Made by a program: the position numbers and the translations under genes | Assembly: GCA_013397115.1 (NCBI GenBank) | Contig: VWZW01004081.1 | Coordinates: forward strand, 702,639 to 766,638 | DNA: 64,000 nt | DNA from: Edolisoma coerulescens | Taxonomy: Eukaryota > Chordata > Aves > Passeriformes > Campephagidae | Reading direction: 5' to 3' | In this document: positions 38,361 through 48,740 of the stretch, in pieces | Layout of the letters: the number at the start of each line of letters is the position of its first letter | Numbering within the stretch: the stretch's first letter is position 1 | Notes under the pieces: generated by a model | What the model saw: the letters and a program-made list of their open reading frames with translations, nothing else | Told to the model about the DNA's origin: nothing | The model's database searches: none

Positions 38361-38925
38361 CGCAGAATGACAGAATCCCAGACTGGCTAAGAATGGCCGG
38401 GCCAGACCTCTGGAGGCCCACCTGCTCCAGCAGGGCCACCCAGAGCCCAGGACAGTGTCCAGACAGCTTCTAAATATCTCTAAGGAGGAAGACTCCACAA
38501 TATCCTTGGGAACTTGTGCCAATTCTTAGTCATCCTCACATCAAACACGTGTTTCCTGATGTTGATCTTTAAAGATCCTTTCCAACCAAAACCATTTTAT
38601 GGTTCTGTGATGTTCAGAAGAACCTCCAGTGCTTTAGTTTGTGTCCATTGCCTCTGGTCCTGTCTCTGGGCACCACAAAGAGAAGTCTGGCTCTGTCCTC
38701 TTTGCATTCTCTCTTCAGGTATTTAGATTCATTGATAAGACCCTCCTTCTCTTCTCCAGGCTGAATAGCCCCAGCTCTTTCAGCCTTTCCTCACAGGAGA
38801 GATGCTCTAGTCCCTTTATCACCTTTGTAGCTCTTTGCTGGATTCTTTCCAATAGTTTTGTGTCTCCCTCTTGCTGGGGAGCCCACAACTCGACCCAGTG
38901 CTTAAAATGTGGCCTAGATCACATA
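38361..38925 (-). mobile_element. CR1 LINE, 5'-truncated, carrying a nested insertion
   Basis: It begins with the inverted terminus (CAGAATGACAGAATCCC), then GGCCCACCTGCTCCAGCAGG, the GTGTTTCCTGATGTT block, CTCTTCTCCAGGCTGAATAG near 38753, and TTTCAGCCTTTCCTCACAGG. About 520 bp of CR1 tail remains. The element is interrupted at 38564-38607 by a second, opposite-strand CR1 end, so it must be the older of the two. It has no coding capacity. Confidence 0.9.
38564..38607 (+). mobile_element. Minimal CR1 3' end nested in an older CR1
   Basis: A 44-base insert reads GATCTTTAAAGATCCTTTCC then AACCAAAACCATTTTATGG and TTCTG, which is the plus-strand 3' terminus of CR1. It splits the host CR1 exactly inside its TTTCCTGATGTTCAGA block. 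TGATGTT stands on both sides (38557-38563 and 38608-38614). That looks like a 7-base target-site duplication, although CR1 ends commonly carry TTCTGTGAT, so the right copy could be partly element sequence. Confidence 0.8.
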
Positions 38926-39835
38926 GATCATCCAGATGCAGATGCAAGTTCATAGCAAATAATATAAGAAAAACATAAATGTTAAGACTGACTAATTGTT
39001 GTAGCTCATGGGAGGCATTCTCAAAGAACAATGGAAGTACTGAGTGTCTACTGGCTCAACCACAGGATATTTGGGTTTGTATTTCAGGTTCTCAGACTCA
39101 TAGTTTTCCAGCAACTGCAGTACAATATCTAGTCCAGGCAAATATTGCTGTCTTGTCCACACAGACCTGCTGTCTTGTGACTTTCTGCATGAAAACCCCT
39201 CCCCGACAACCCCTCTGTTAGTCTGGCTTCACAGATCTTGTGGACTTTGAGCAGCAGTGATTCAACTGAAATTCCCAGTGTTCAGTATGGCCCATAACAC
39301 TGGAGATTTCCAGTGCTGGGTACTTGCAGTTCAGCTGGAGTTAAACACACCTGGCAGGCTGTAGCACAGCCGGCGCTGCTGGCAGTGCCCAGCAACGCAA
39401 GAAGCCGATGCAAAAGTCATTTTCTTCCATTCTGTCAGCCACGCCAATCATCTCCTTCCAGTTGTGTCCAAGTGCCACAGGCTGCTTTCCAAAGCCTCCT
39501 CTGACACCGCAGCACTGGGACACCTCGTGCAGGACTCCCAGGAGCCCACAGCCCCTCTTGCTCCGGCCGCAGACACAGAGCAAGTCAGGCACTGCATCAG
39601 CCGAGCTCAGGCAAACCCAGGCCGTGCCCAGAACACAGCAATGTTTACACATCAAAACAGCTTTGGCTCCAGTTATGAGCAAAGCCTAAGCATGAAGTAG
39701 TAACAATCCTTCAGGTCACCTGGAAAGTTACTGCATATGTGTTTAATATTCACATAATGAAAATAAAAAGGAAGGTGCATGTCCATACAAAGCGGCATTT
39801 CTATTTAATGAACAGCATCGTGTTCAGCAAAGCAT

Positions 39836-39847
39836 AATATGCATATT
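39836..39847. promoter_or_regulatory. Possible POU-type palindromic site
   Basis: AATATGCATATT is a perfect 12-base palindrome containing ATGCAT, the kind of core recognised by POU-domain homeoproteins. One short motif in AT-rich DNA is weak evidence, so this is only a candidate. Confidence 0.2.
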
Positions 39848-42800
39848 GTCTGTCACTGGGGTTTGTTTGCAGTCCATGACAGGTTGCAGTCAGGAAGGAA
39901 TGCTGTCAGCTGCAGGCACATGCATATGGGAATACCTTATATTTATCTCCCTGGCAGAACATTGTGATCATTTGAGAAAACTTTGAGGTATAAAAGAGGA
40001 CACTTCAAGATTTAAGGATGATCAGGAATAAAATCCTTGCTTTTAGAAGATGTGCATTGCCATCTTCCACATAACATTCAGAACCTTATTCTAAAATAGA
40101 ACTGATTTTTTAAAAAAAATACAAATGCATATACTTGAAACTGAAACCTCCTAAAATAAGATTTCTGAAACATATTTCTTGTTCTCTATGTACTCACTGA
40201 TGCCATTGTAATCAGATGACTCTATAAATTTTATATATGGTAACAAAAATTACAGGTAATATCCTAAAATAACAAACAATACTTCACCATGTAATTATGC
40301 TACAATTGATTGCAACTGCTTTCTGTCTTTTTAAATTTTTTTAGTACAACAGGTGTCCTTCAACTTGCCCAAAGTAACAGCAAGCAAATTTCCTTGTTGG
40401 AGCTAAGGCACATGATCATTTAGCTGAGTATCTTTCGCCTGCTTCTGTCTCTCTCTCACCATACTTTTCCCCCAGTGTAAAAGCAATAACAATGAAATCC
40501 AAGTTTGAAGTCTAGAGACTGAAGTTAAAATGAGTGCATGAGTCAATTCTCAAGAATGAAAAAGAAGTAGATAGTGGTCTTCTTAGGCAGCCCTTAATAT
40601 GTTTGCCTTTCCTGGAGACAGGATTGGGAAAAACCTCATTTTTTACTTAGCCTTGGCACACCTTTTTATTGCAAGCATCAATGCTGCACACTCTGCTTCA
40701 TAAACTCACTGTGGGCAACCTTAAAACTCATTCAATTTTGTCTCCACTTTTCCTGTCTGCCTATTCAAGAGCAAGACACTCATCAGAGCAAGAAACTATC
40801 TCAGAATTTCAACTTTAAATTTATTAATAATCAGTTTATTACAATTTGACTTTGTGTTTTCTTTTAGCTCAAATCCGCCTTTTTCCCCACTGGTACATAG
40901 TTTCTCGATATATTAGAGATAGCAATGCTACATGTCATACTTTTATAGTTTCTTGTGAGATTGACTTTTCTTCCATAGTTGGCTTGGCAGTTTTCCTTGA
41001 AACTGCTGACCAGGACAGTTTAGAATATCCCAGATTCAGTCCACTACTGTCTTTTCTGAAGGCATTCATCTTTTGCTGTAAGAAATGCGTGCAACAGCTC
41101 CTCAAATCTTGTGCACATTTTTGCACTTTTACATCTCACTGCAGCTAAAAGTTTCCTTCTGATCAGTAAGAAACCTTTGCACAGTAGTGGCCTTCTGACT
41201 CTTGATTATAATTGCTGAGTGTCCAACTTCAGCAGATTTCCCTGATCACACAGGCTGTATTCCTATACTTTCATCTAATTTCTATCATTACAGCCCTTAA
41301 CAGCATTTGTTCATCCCTGTTTAGTATTCTACTACTTCTCCAAATTGATGTCATCTTCAAGTCTGTGTTATAAGCAAGTTAATTAGCACATTTGTACTTG
41401 TTATGCCAAGATCACAAGAAAAAGTTTCCTGGGAATTCTAAATGCATCGGTTTGGCTCTTTCTCCTCCACTGTAAACCACTATTGTATGTTGTTTACTAA
41501 CTTCCATTGACCTTTGAATTTTTGCATAAAGATGTGCACAGATCATTAGTTCTGCACCTGAATTAATAAATTTCTATTTATCTCTATGTTCCTGAAATCC
41601 ACATTGATTAAATCCTGCCTCAGTTATCTTCTCAAAAAGAACAACTTAAGATCATCTGATTTATCACTGGTAAAGAACATCATGTCATATTCCACTTCCC
41701 ACTAAAAACTGTTATTTATTCACTCTTACTGTTAAAAGCTTTCTAAGTACTTATATTTTATTGAGAGCAGAGTCAAGAGCTCACAATGCCTGGTTTACTT
41801 TCTTCCATTCCTGAAATTTTCACAGCTTCAGCTTTTGTAACACAGTATACTCATTTTTTATTTCAGTTTCATATAAAAACATTTTAACTACTGATTTCCT
41901 GGTCTATTGTATTTTCTACTTCCATAAAATCCTCATTAATAACCAAGAGCAGAGCTAAAATAGAGAGTTTTTCACAAATTCAGCAATTGCTTTGTGGAGA
42001 AATGTGTCACCTATCCCGCTCCAGAATATGTAGGCACTACTATTGATAGAAAAATTTGTTCTTAAATCTCCATTTAAGAAATCAGTCTTTTTCATAAAGG
42101 ACACAAATCCCAGTAGGATAAGTCAATTCTTGACTTGTCACCCCATCACACTATACTGCACTAAAAATACAAAAGGATTAATGCTATTAAAACATCACAT
42201 CTCTGAAAAGAAAATTATCAGAAATAGACAAGGAAATGTCCCAGAAAGCCTTCATAGGAACAGTAATTTTTTGGTCATGACCTATTCTCACCATGAGTGA
42301 GCAAAATACCATAATTCCTTCACTAGCCCTGCTTGGCTGTGGAATAGGATGAGAGTTCAATCCCAGCCCTATACATCCGGCCACCACGAGCACAGATGTT
42401 TTGGTTTTCATTCCCAGCCCTCACAGTCTCTGTGTATATTTTAGCATCTCTGACTATCCAAGGATGGGAGAGACAGACTGAAGAAATACCCAGTTTGTAT
42501 TCAGGACACATGAATTATGACCTATCCCATACAACCCATATTACTAAAGTACTGGGCGTCATTTCTCAACACACTGAACTTATTTCCCTCTCCTTTCATG
42601 CATGATTTGCTTCCAATTCCTTGACTGGCACAGGGCAATTGTGATGGCAGCACAGCAAACAGTCTGATCCAGCTGCAGGAGGCTGATGGAAAGCCTGGAG
42701 AATGTGGCTGAACTATGGCCATCACTAAGTATGGGCTTGTCATTCGTATGATTGCAGAGAATAAATTTGATAAATGCATATGGCACTAAAGAATGACTGC

Positions 42801-44672
42801 TGTTTTCAAATAAAACTGCCCCTAAAATCAACCTTTTTCTCCAAGAATTAAAGAGTTTTTAGAAATATGAACAGAAGAATGTACAAATAATGACAGGAGC
42901 AGGTAATGAGGTTGAGCATCATGGTAGGGCGGGTGTCCTATGAAACAGCTGTGTAATTAATGTTTCATCAGTCATGGCATTCAGCTGTGTTATATGAAGT
43001 AGATTCTTGGCTATTTAGAGCAGTTTCCTTATCTTTGGGAAGCCATCCTCTTTCTGCACAGGAAATACAATCATTCCACAACTGAAGTTACACAGATGCT
43101 GTCCAAGTCCTGGCAGAATGCTGTTAACACGCCTTTTCCCAGAGATTTTACAAATTAATTTTAAGTAACAGAGGAACTGCCCAAATATTTTTTCCACATG
43201 ATACAGGTTTGGAGGACTAAGAAGACTGGAAATAATTTAATTAACTTGAACTATGTTGGTCATTAACCTTCGGCCATTTTTGCTCTTCCTTGCAAATATG
43301 TTTCTTGGAAATTCACAAAATTACCTTTTGTTTCCAGGAATATCTACACAATCACACATCCAATTAAGAAGCCAATTCTGACATCTCCAAATGTTAGGAT
43401 TTCTGGTAAAGTTAACACAAAATTTCAAAAGCAAGCAGCATGAATAATCAGGAATTTTCCCTTATAGAAATTTTTCTTAAAAATATTTTGATAGTTTTTG
43501 AAACTGCAAATTATTCAAATTTTTTTGCTGGAGATGTGTCTTCCCAGGATAGTTTCATTGCTACGTAGGTACTTTGTTGAACTGTCCTGAAACACTCCCT
43601 TTGGAGTCAATTCAGTTGTGAACTGAACTTCCCCAGTTGTGGCTCACTGGCTATGGCAATACTGATATAAAAGCTTACAATTTCAAATGTAAGTATTGAT
43701 GTCCCAAGACAGATGTCATGATTTGCAAACAGTTGTAGAGACTGACAATTTGTGTGATTTGTTAAGAATGTATTATAAGCCCTGAAAATCCACCTTTTCT
43801 CCATACTTACTGGTGGGCATTTTGCTAAATAAATTCAAGTTTCTAAAAGGCTTTAGCGGAGCTGACAGACTCTTTCCTTCTAGTTTTCCAAAAAAATAAC
43901 TACAGAAACATTTATGGGGATAAGACTGGACAGGAAAGATTTATGGAGAAAAGACTGGACAAGAATAAGGGCACTATTTTAGAATAAGCTCATCCTGGAT
44001 CTCAGCAGTGGCCTTTGAAGCATGATCAGACATCCCAAAGTTTTTCTGGATGTGCACAGCTGCTGGCTAAAGGAAGCCTGGAAATCCATCCATGATTGCT
44101 GTTATTTTTGAAAGCACTAAACACATCTTTTGAAAAGACAAGCCCTAAACAGTCCTAAAGTCCTAAACAGATTTAAGGACAGAGAATTATTACTAAAGTT
44201 AAGGTTTACCAATTCACTGTACATTGTTTTTAAATTACCAGAGTAACACGCTTCAGAATGGTTTGGATTTTTGTGGGGCTTTTTTCTTCCTCTTAGTTAA
44301 TCCCAAGACACAGGGAGAAATTCTGGCCACACACACAAGAAAGTGCCATGGGTTTTTCTAGTAAGGAGATTATGGGCAATTATACAGTGTGACTCTAAAA
44401 GCTCAGCAGAAGGACTTACAGCCCCACTTGCCTCACTCCCCCATGTCCTCTGTCCTTTGCACTGCTCTGTGCTGGAATGGGCAGAGGGAAAATGTGGCTG
44501 GAATAGGGCAAGAAGTTACAGCAGCCAGACAATGAGTCAAAGCCATCAAAAGAATCTGACATCAGAGCATGGGCACAAAGGCCTTCTGGTTCTGAGCCGT
44601 AGTTTCCAATACTGGAAAGCATTCAGAAAAGTGGTTTTCTCTAAAGCACAATAAATCTCTTCCTCTGCCCTT

Positions 44673-44691
44673 TCAAAACTTGAAGTTTTGA
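44673..44691. repeat. Perfect 19-base palindrome
   Basis: TCAAAACTT and AAGTTTTGA pair perfectly around one central G. Small, AT-rich and without an obvious role. Confidence 0.8.
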
Positions 44692-45472
44692 TCAAAGTAC
44701 CAAGTACGTGGCCTGTAACATTAGATGAGAAAGTGAATTCGTCTTGTCCCAGGGGAATTATGGCAACTGACTCTATCTCTAAATCCCAAATGCAGCTCTG
44801 CACACAGTTCTGCCTCTGGAGAGATTAGGAGATGTAAGCATATGTGACAAACAAGAGTCATTTGGTTCAATGTGCTACCAGAAGATCCTAAGGTACCGCA
44901 GTAATGAAGATTTAAGAGACATGAACAGAATAGAATTTTTTCCTGCATATTGCTGACCTGCTATCAAGTAGCAATTAAGAAACTAGAAAATAGGTAACCA
45001 AAAAAAAGAAAGTAAATAGGGCAGCAACTTTTAGTTTTAAGGCTCATTCTCTGCTATTCCCACTAGGTAGTACCAGGAATTGGACCTAATCTTTAGAATA
45101 AAATCGAATCTTGCAAAAAAGTAGGAAAACAGCTTCTGTCAGCCTCCAGCATGTAAACTAATTTAGCATCATTCCCAGGTTTTATAATTGCCCTGCTTTC
45201 AGCAATACAATCCAACAGGCACCATTCAGTTGCTATACTGCAAAAGCACAAAAATAAAAGCACCAGCGAAGTACATTGGCAGAAGGACTGCAATGTTTAT
45301 CTGCTGTAGGGCAGGTATGTGTTTTGTTTATAGTAACACCATCGAATATAGTCTACTCTGCCTCCTGAACTGTAATAAAAGAAAGGCATTTGTAGCTTCA
45401 GATACCCTTAAAACTATTGGGTTTAAAACAAGTCTGCTGCAATAACACTGCCAAAATACACCACAAAGCTTT

Positions 45473-45489
45473 CAAAAGTTTAACTTTTG
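45473..45489. repeat. Perfect 17-base palindrome
   Basis: CAAAAGTT and AACTTTTG pair around a single central T. It lies directly beside the diverged repeat copy at 45493-45529 and may mark the edge of that element. Confidence 0.75.
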
Positions 45490-45492
45490 GCA

Positions 45493-45529
45493 TCAGAGAA
45501 CTTCTTACACATGTCCTTTTGCATCAAGC
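45493..45529 (+). repeat. Diverged copy of the 48466-48502 hairpin arm
   Basis: By eye 33 of 37 bases match the left arm of the long hairpin (TCAGAGAACTTCT, then four scattered differences, then CCTTTTGCATCAAGC). Similarity stops abruptly on both sides. This shows that the arm sequence belongs to a dispersed repeat family or was duplicated locally. Confidence 0.7.
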
Positions 45530-46090
45530 ACCAGGAGCCCATCTATACACTGCAGCAGAGCACCTTCAAGGTTTGCAATGCTCTGAGCTGTTGATATCAA
45601 AACCACCTTCTGCAGTGTAAACTCAATTCATGTGAAATGTCTGGGACTGAAAAAAAGAGATATCTTGTATGATGAGAGTGGCAGTAAAGATTTACTCGTA
45701 TTTCAGGGATCAAATTTCTCACACAGTGCACTTCAAGTAAGGAAAATTATTTTCTGAATAAACGAGAGCATGACACTGGACCAGGAATGTGAGAATCAAC
45801 CAGTGAGATGCAACTTTTTAAAAAACCATCAGAAAGCCTTGGAAGTCTGCAGCCCTGTGCTATTTCTGTGTGTATGACTATGCTTTTCTCCAGCAGGTCT
45901 GCTTTTCACATTCCACCTGGTCTGAAATCCAACTACTAAATGAGGACATTAAAATCAAAAAGAAGGAGTGGTGGAGAGGATGAGCTCCTTAGAGACAGGA
46001 GCAGTGCTCCAAAGCATCTTGTTCCAGGAATGTAAACTTGATTTTCCTAGGAGAAAGTGGTATGATGTAGTGAATTCCATGGATGTGAAC

Positions 46091-46113
46091 AGCAGGTTCC
46101 TCTAGAACCTGCT
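46091..46113. repeat. Inverted repeat with 9-base arms
   Basis: AGCAGGTTC and GAACCTGCT flank CTCTA, followed by a partial repeat of the same motif (CTCTAGAAGCAGGTA). This makes a small cluster of alternating inverted and direct copies. Confidence 0.7.
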
Positions 46114-47268
46114 CTAGAAGCAGGTACAGTTAGTCAAAACTTACTGATCAAAATAGTTTTAACAAAAATCAGCCATTTTCTAAACCAAGCCTTCATCAAA
46201 ACAGAAAACTTCCAATTTAATTTCCCTTTTTTTTTTTGCGTTCTTTTTTCAGCTGCTTGGGTCTGGATTTTTAAGGAAAATGGTGTATTATTACTCATAT
46301 TTACCTTTTTTCTTCTACTCTAATTAATCTTCAAGTTTGTATCACTTTTGGAGCTCTAAAATGAAAAAAATAAAAATAAAAAACCCCAACCAAAATCTAA
46401 AATCCCAGCATGTCTTTGTTCCTTCTTCATTAATCTCTAGTGCATTCACCTTGAAAATGGGATGAAACAAGGAAGAGAAAAATGGAAAGGGGAAAAGAAT
46501 AGTTCCTTACAAGAATTTGTATTCTAATATTCTTCTATCTCTACATTGATTTAAATATCAAAAATATTACTTTTAAATTCCTACCAATATTTGGGGGAAC
46601 AAACAAACATACAGAAAACAAATGAGGAAAACTTGCAAAGTAGAAGAACTCTGAAAACATATCAGCACATCTGGAACAGCATTCCAGTGTCACCACAGCT
46701 ATTTGTAGTGGCCTTCTCAGTACTCACACATTGTGACAATCCAAACCATTCAACCAGCAGAGTTGCAATGCAGTAGAAGGTGCATTTACACAGTGGTGTA
46801 TATGGAGAGCTATGGAGCTTACAAACTCCAGGGTTTAATTTATCTTCTTATCATCTTAAGAGAAATTCTGTGTCTGGAAAACATCATTTCTGCTCCACAA
46901 TACAGGGAGACGCTTTAGATCCACCAGATTCAGTGCAAGGGTCCTCAGTGGTTTCTAGATTGTTCAATTTAAATGTTACACACATTTCTGGTTCTAAATC
47001 TACAGTCTGCTTTTTTAATGAAAGCTCAAATGACACTTGGTCCCCAATGTATCTGTAAAATACTGAGTGAGTGACAGGTTTTATATTGGCTTCAGAGGTA
47101 CAACAGAACCTGGAGAACCTGGAGTTCTCCAGCTGAGGAAATACATAGTAATTTATATATTCTCTTGAACCCTTTATCTGAAGACTCTCTTGAATCAATC
47201 CCATTTGAAAAACTGCATGGTTTTTTGTCTTGATCTTTGATCCTTTTCCCCTCTCCTTTTTCTGTCTT

Positions 47269-47370
47269 AAAAAAAAATCAACCAAAAAACAAAAACACAC
47301 AAAAACCCCTAAACCAAAACCAAACCAACAAACAAAAAACAAACACACACACACAAAAAAACCTCCCCAA
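47269..47370 (+). repeat. A/C-rich low-complexity tract
   Basis: Runs of A interspersed with CAAA, CCAAA and a short (CA)6-like block (near 47343-47354). It produces the cysteine-, phenylalanine- and glycine-rich translation of the overlapping minus-strand frame and is not coding on its face. Confidence 0.85.
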
Positions 47371-48456
47371 CAGACAGGATGTCTCATATAATCTTTCCAA
47401 TACATTAGCAATGGCATTTTCCCTAAAATTTATGTCAGTTTGGAGGGTGGAATTACATACAAAATCCCATGAAATCTGCAGATCTAACTTCTCTGAGTTT
47501 ACATTTTTGCCTTCTCACAAGGTGTTAAAACTCTTCTTGTAGCGCAGATCAAGTGTACTGTGTCATTATTGGTGGAACCACAATCCATGTGTTGCCAATT
47601 CTTCACCAAACACCTCCTGACTAAGCTTAAACTGCATATCAAGCTGAAGGAATGTCACATATCCAACTATTTAGCAGCAGAAACAATCCATCTGTTGTGC
47701 ATTATTACTTCTATGAATCATAAACTTAATTTTAAATTAGGTGATTAAATAGTAGCATAATTCACTTAGATGTTAAAGGGATAATGTTTTGTTTGTGGTT
47801 CCAGCTGTTTACCTGGAATTACATTAGCTGAAGCTTAGGGCATAACTGTGTGAAAGTCAGTTAATGACTGGAAACCAGCACCAGGTTTTGTGTTTAAAAG
47901 TCAGATGAGCAATGGAGTTTGGGAGATAATAATCTTGAGGCAACAAACACAAGTTAATGTCCTCATTCCATGTGATGCACACTTTTGAGTGATAAGGGAG
48001 AAAAGGACAATGACTTGGTTTTCCATTGTTTTTCTACTAGCAAAGCACCCTAGTCTTTCCCTTGTAACTTCATATTGGGTACAGGTACCATAGGCCTGAG
48101 TGGTGGGAGGGTACCACCACCTTACCAAAAACTATTTCATTTCCATTGCAGAGGTTTCTTTCTTGTCTCACTTCACTGATTAAGACACAGGCATATTTTC
48201 TATTGATAACTCAAGCAGAGAAATAAAAATGCTTTTTCAAATAAAAGCAGAAAACAATGCTTATGAAGCACTCGCAAAGATTCAATCTTTTTCCAAATTG
48301 AACCATTGTATGTTTGGCAGGGATATGCCATGAAATAGGATGCATTGCAAACACTCATTAGCTTTTGGTTCCACTGGCTGATATCCTTCACATTTATTCT
48401 GCTGGGGCCCTGCATTTATAGGTGAAAGCATCTGTGTGGAGAATGTCCCTGTGCAA

Positions 48457-48583
48457 CTGCTTCTGTCAGAGAACTTCTCACATCTGCCCTTTTGCATCAA
48501 GCTACTAGATAACTTAGATAACAAAAAGTTATCTAGTAGCTTGATGCAAAAGGGCAGATGTGAGAAGTTCCCTGCAGAAGCAG
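48457..48583. repeat. Long inverted repeat (45-bp perfect stem)
   Basis: The left arm at 48471-48515 and right arm at 48526-48570 are perfect reverse complements over 45 bases, around a 10-base loop (AGATAACAAA). Pairing continues outward to about 48457 and 48583 with one bulged base and one mismatch. The arms include TTTTGCATCAAGCTACTAG. A transcript would fold into a stem of nearly 60 pairs, far longer than a usual microRNA precursor. A diverged copy of the arm at 45493-45529 suggests the arm is repeat-derived, so a head-to-head repeat arrangement is the simplest explanation. A foldback artefact of sequencing or assembly should also be considered, given the perfect identity. Confidence 0.92.
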
Positions 48584-48740
48584 GAAGAAGTGAAAGGACC
48601 CATGTTGGGTGACCAGGAGATTCATAGGAGGGTCAAAGTATATAAGGGCTGAGCTCTCTTTACTTCTGACTGCTGCAGTGAGAGGAGAATATGTAATTTA
48701 AATCATTCTCTAGCCTAAAGTATTAAATAATAAACATAAC
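48584..48740 (+). mobile_element. Possible LTR-like remnant with TATA box
   Basis: Just right of the hairpin, a TATATAAG box at 48639-48646 is followed by GGGCTGAGCTCTCTTTACTT and a GCTGCAGTGAGAGGAG segment, then an AATAAA-like signal near 48725. That order resembles the U3-R part of avian ERVL-type long terminal repeats as I remember them in general. I could not identify both termini or a target duplication, and no internal viral genes are present. It may instead be an unrelated TATA-containing sequence. Confidence 0.3.

Larger units (their letters stand above)
38926..45472. other. Long non-coding stretch
   Basis: About 6.5 kb. The part at 39350-39620 is locally GC-richer with overlapping open frames that look random. 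The part at 39740-39960 contains a perfect POU-like palindrome. A 100-codon plus frame at 40846-41148 follows a pyrimidine-rich acceptor-like TTTTCTTTTAG but is not recognised. A 19-base palindrome lies at 44673-44691. No gene or repeat family is called. Confidence 0.45.
45530..48456. other. Non-coding stretch
   Basis: No gene called. It contains an inverted repeat at 46091-46113, a T run at 46227-46237 and an A/C-rich tract at 47269-47370. A 177-codon minus frame at 46884-47417 is partly a translation of the low-complexity tract and partly protein-like sequence (46884-47220); it is treated as a finding. Confidence 0.45.

Noticed and set aside
40846..41148. 100-codon plus-strand frame after an acceptor-like TTTTCTTTTAG
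   Set aside because: There is no clear donor in frame and no recognised family, and pyrimidine tracts are frequent in this AT-rich DNA.
41210..41980. Possible very old LINE remnant
   Set aside because: The phrasing vaguely recalls ancient CR1/L3 sequence, but no block could be matched with confidence.
47269..47370. A/C-rich tract as a CRISPR-like or tandem array
   Set aside because: The units are irregular and of varying length; it is simple low-complexity DNA in a vertebrate genome.
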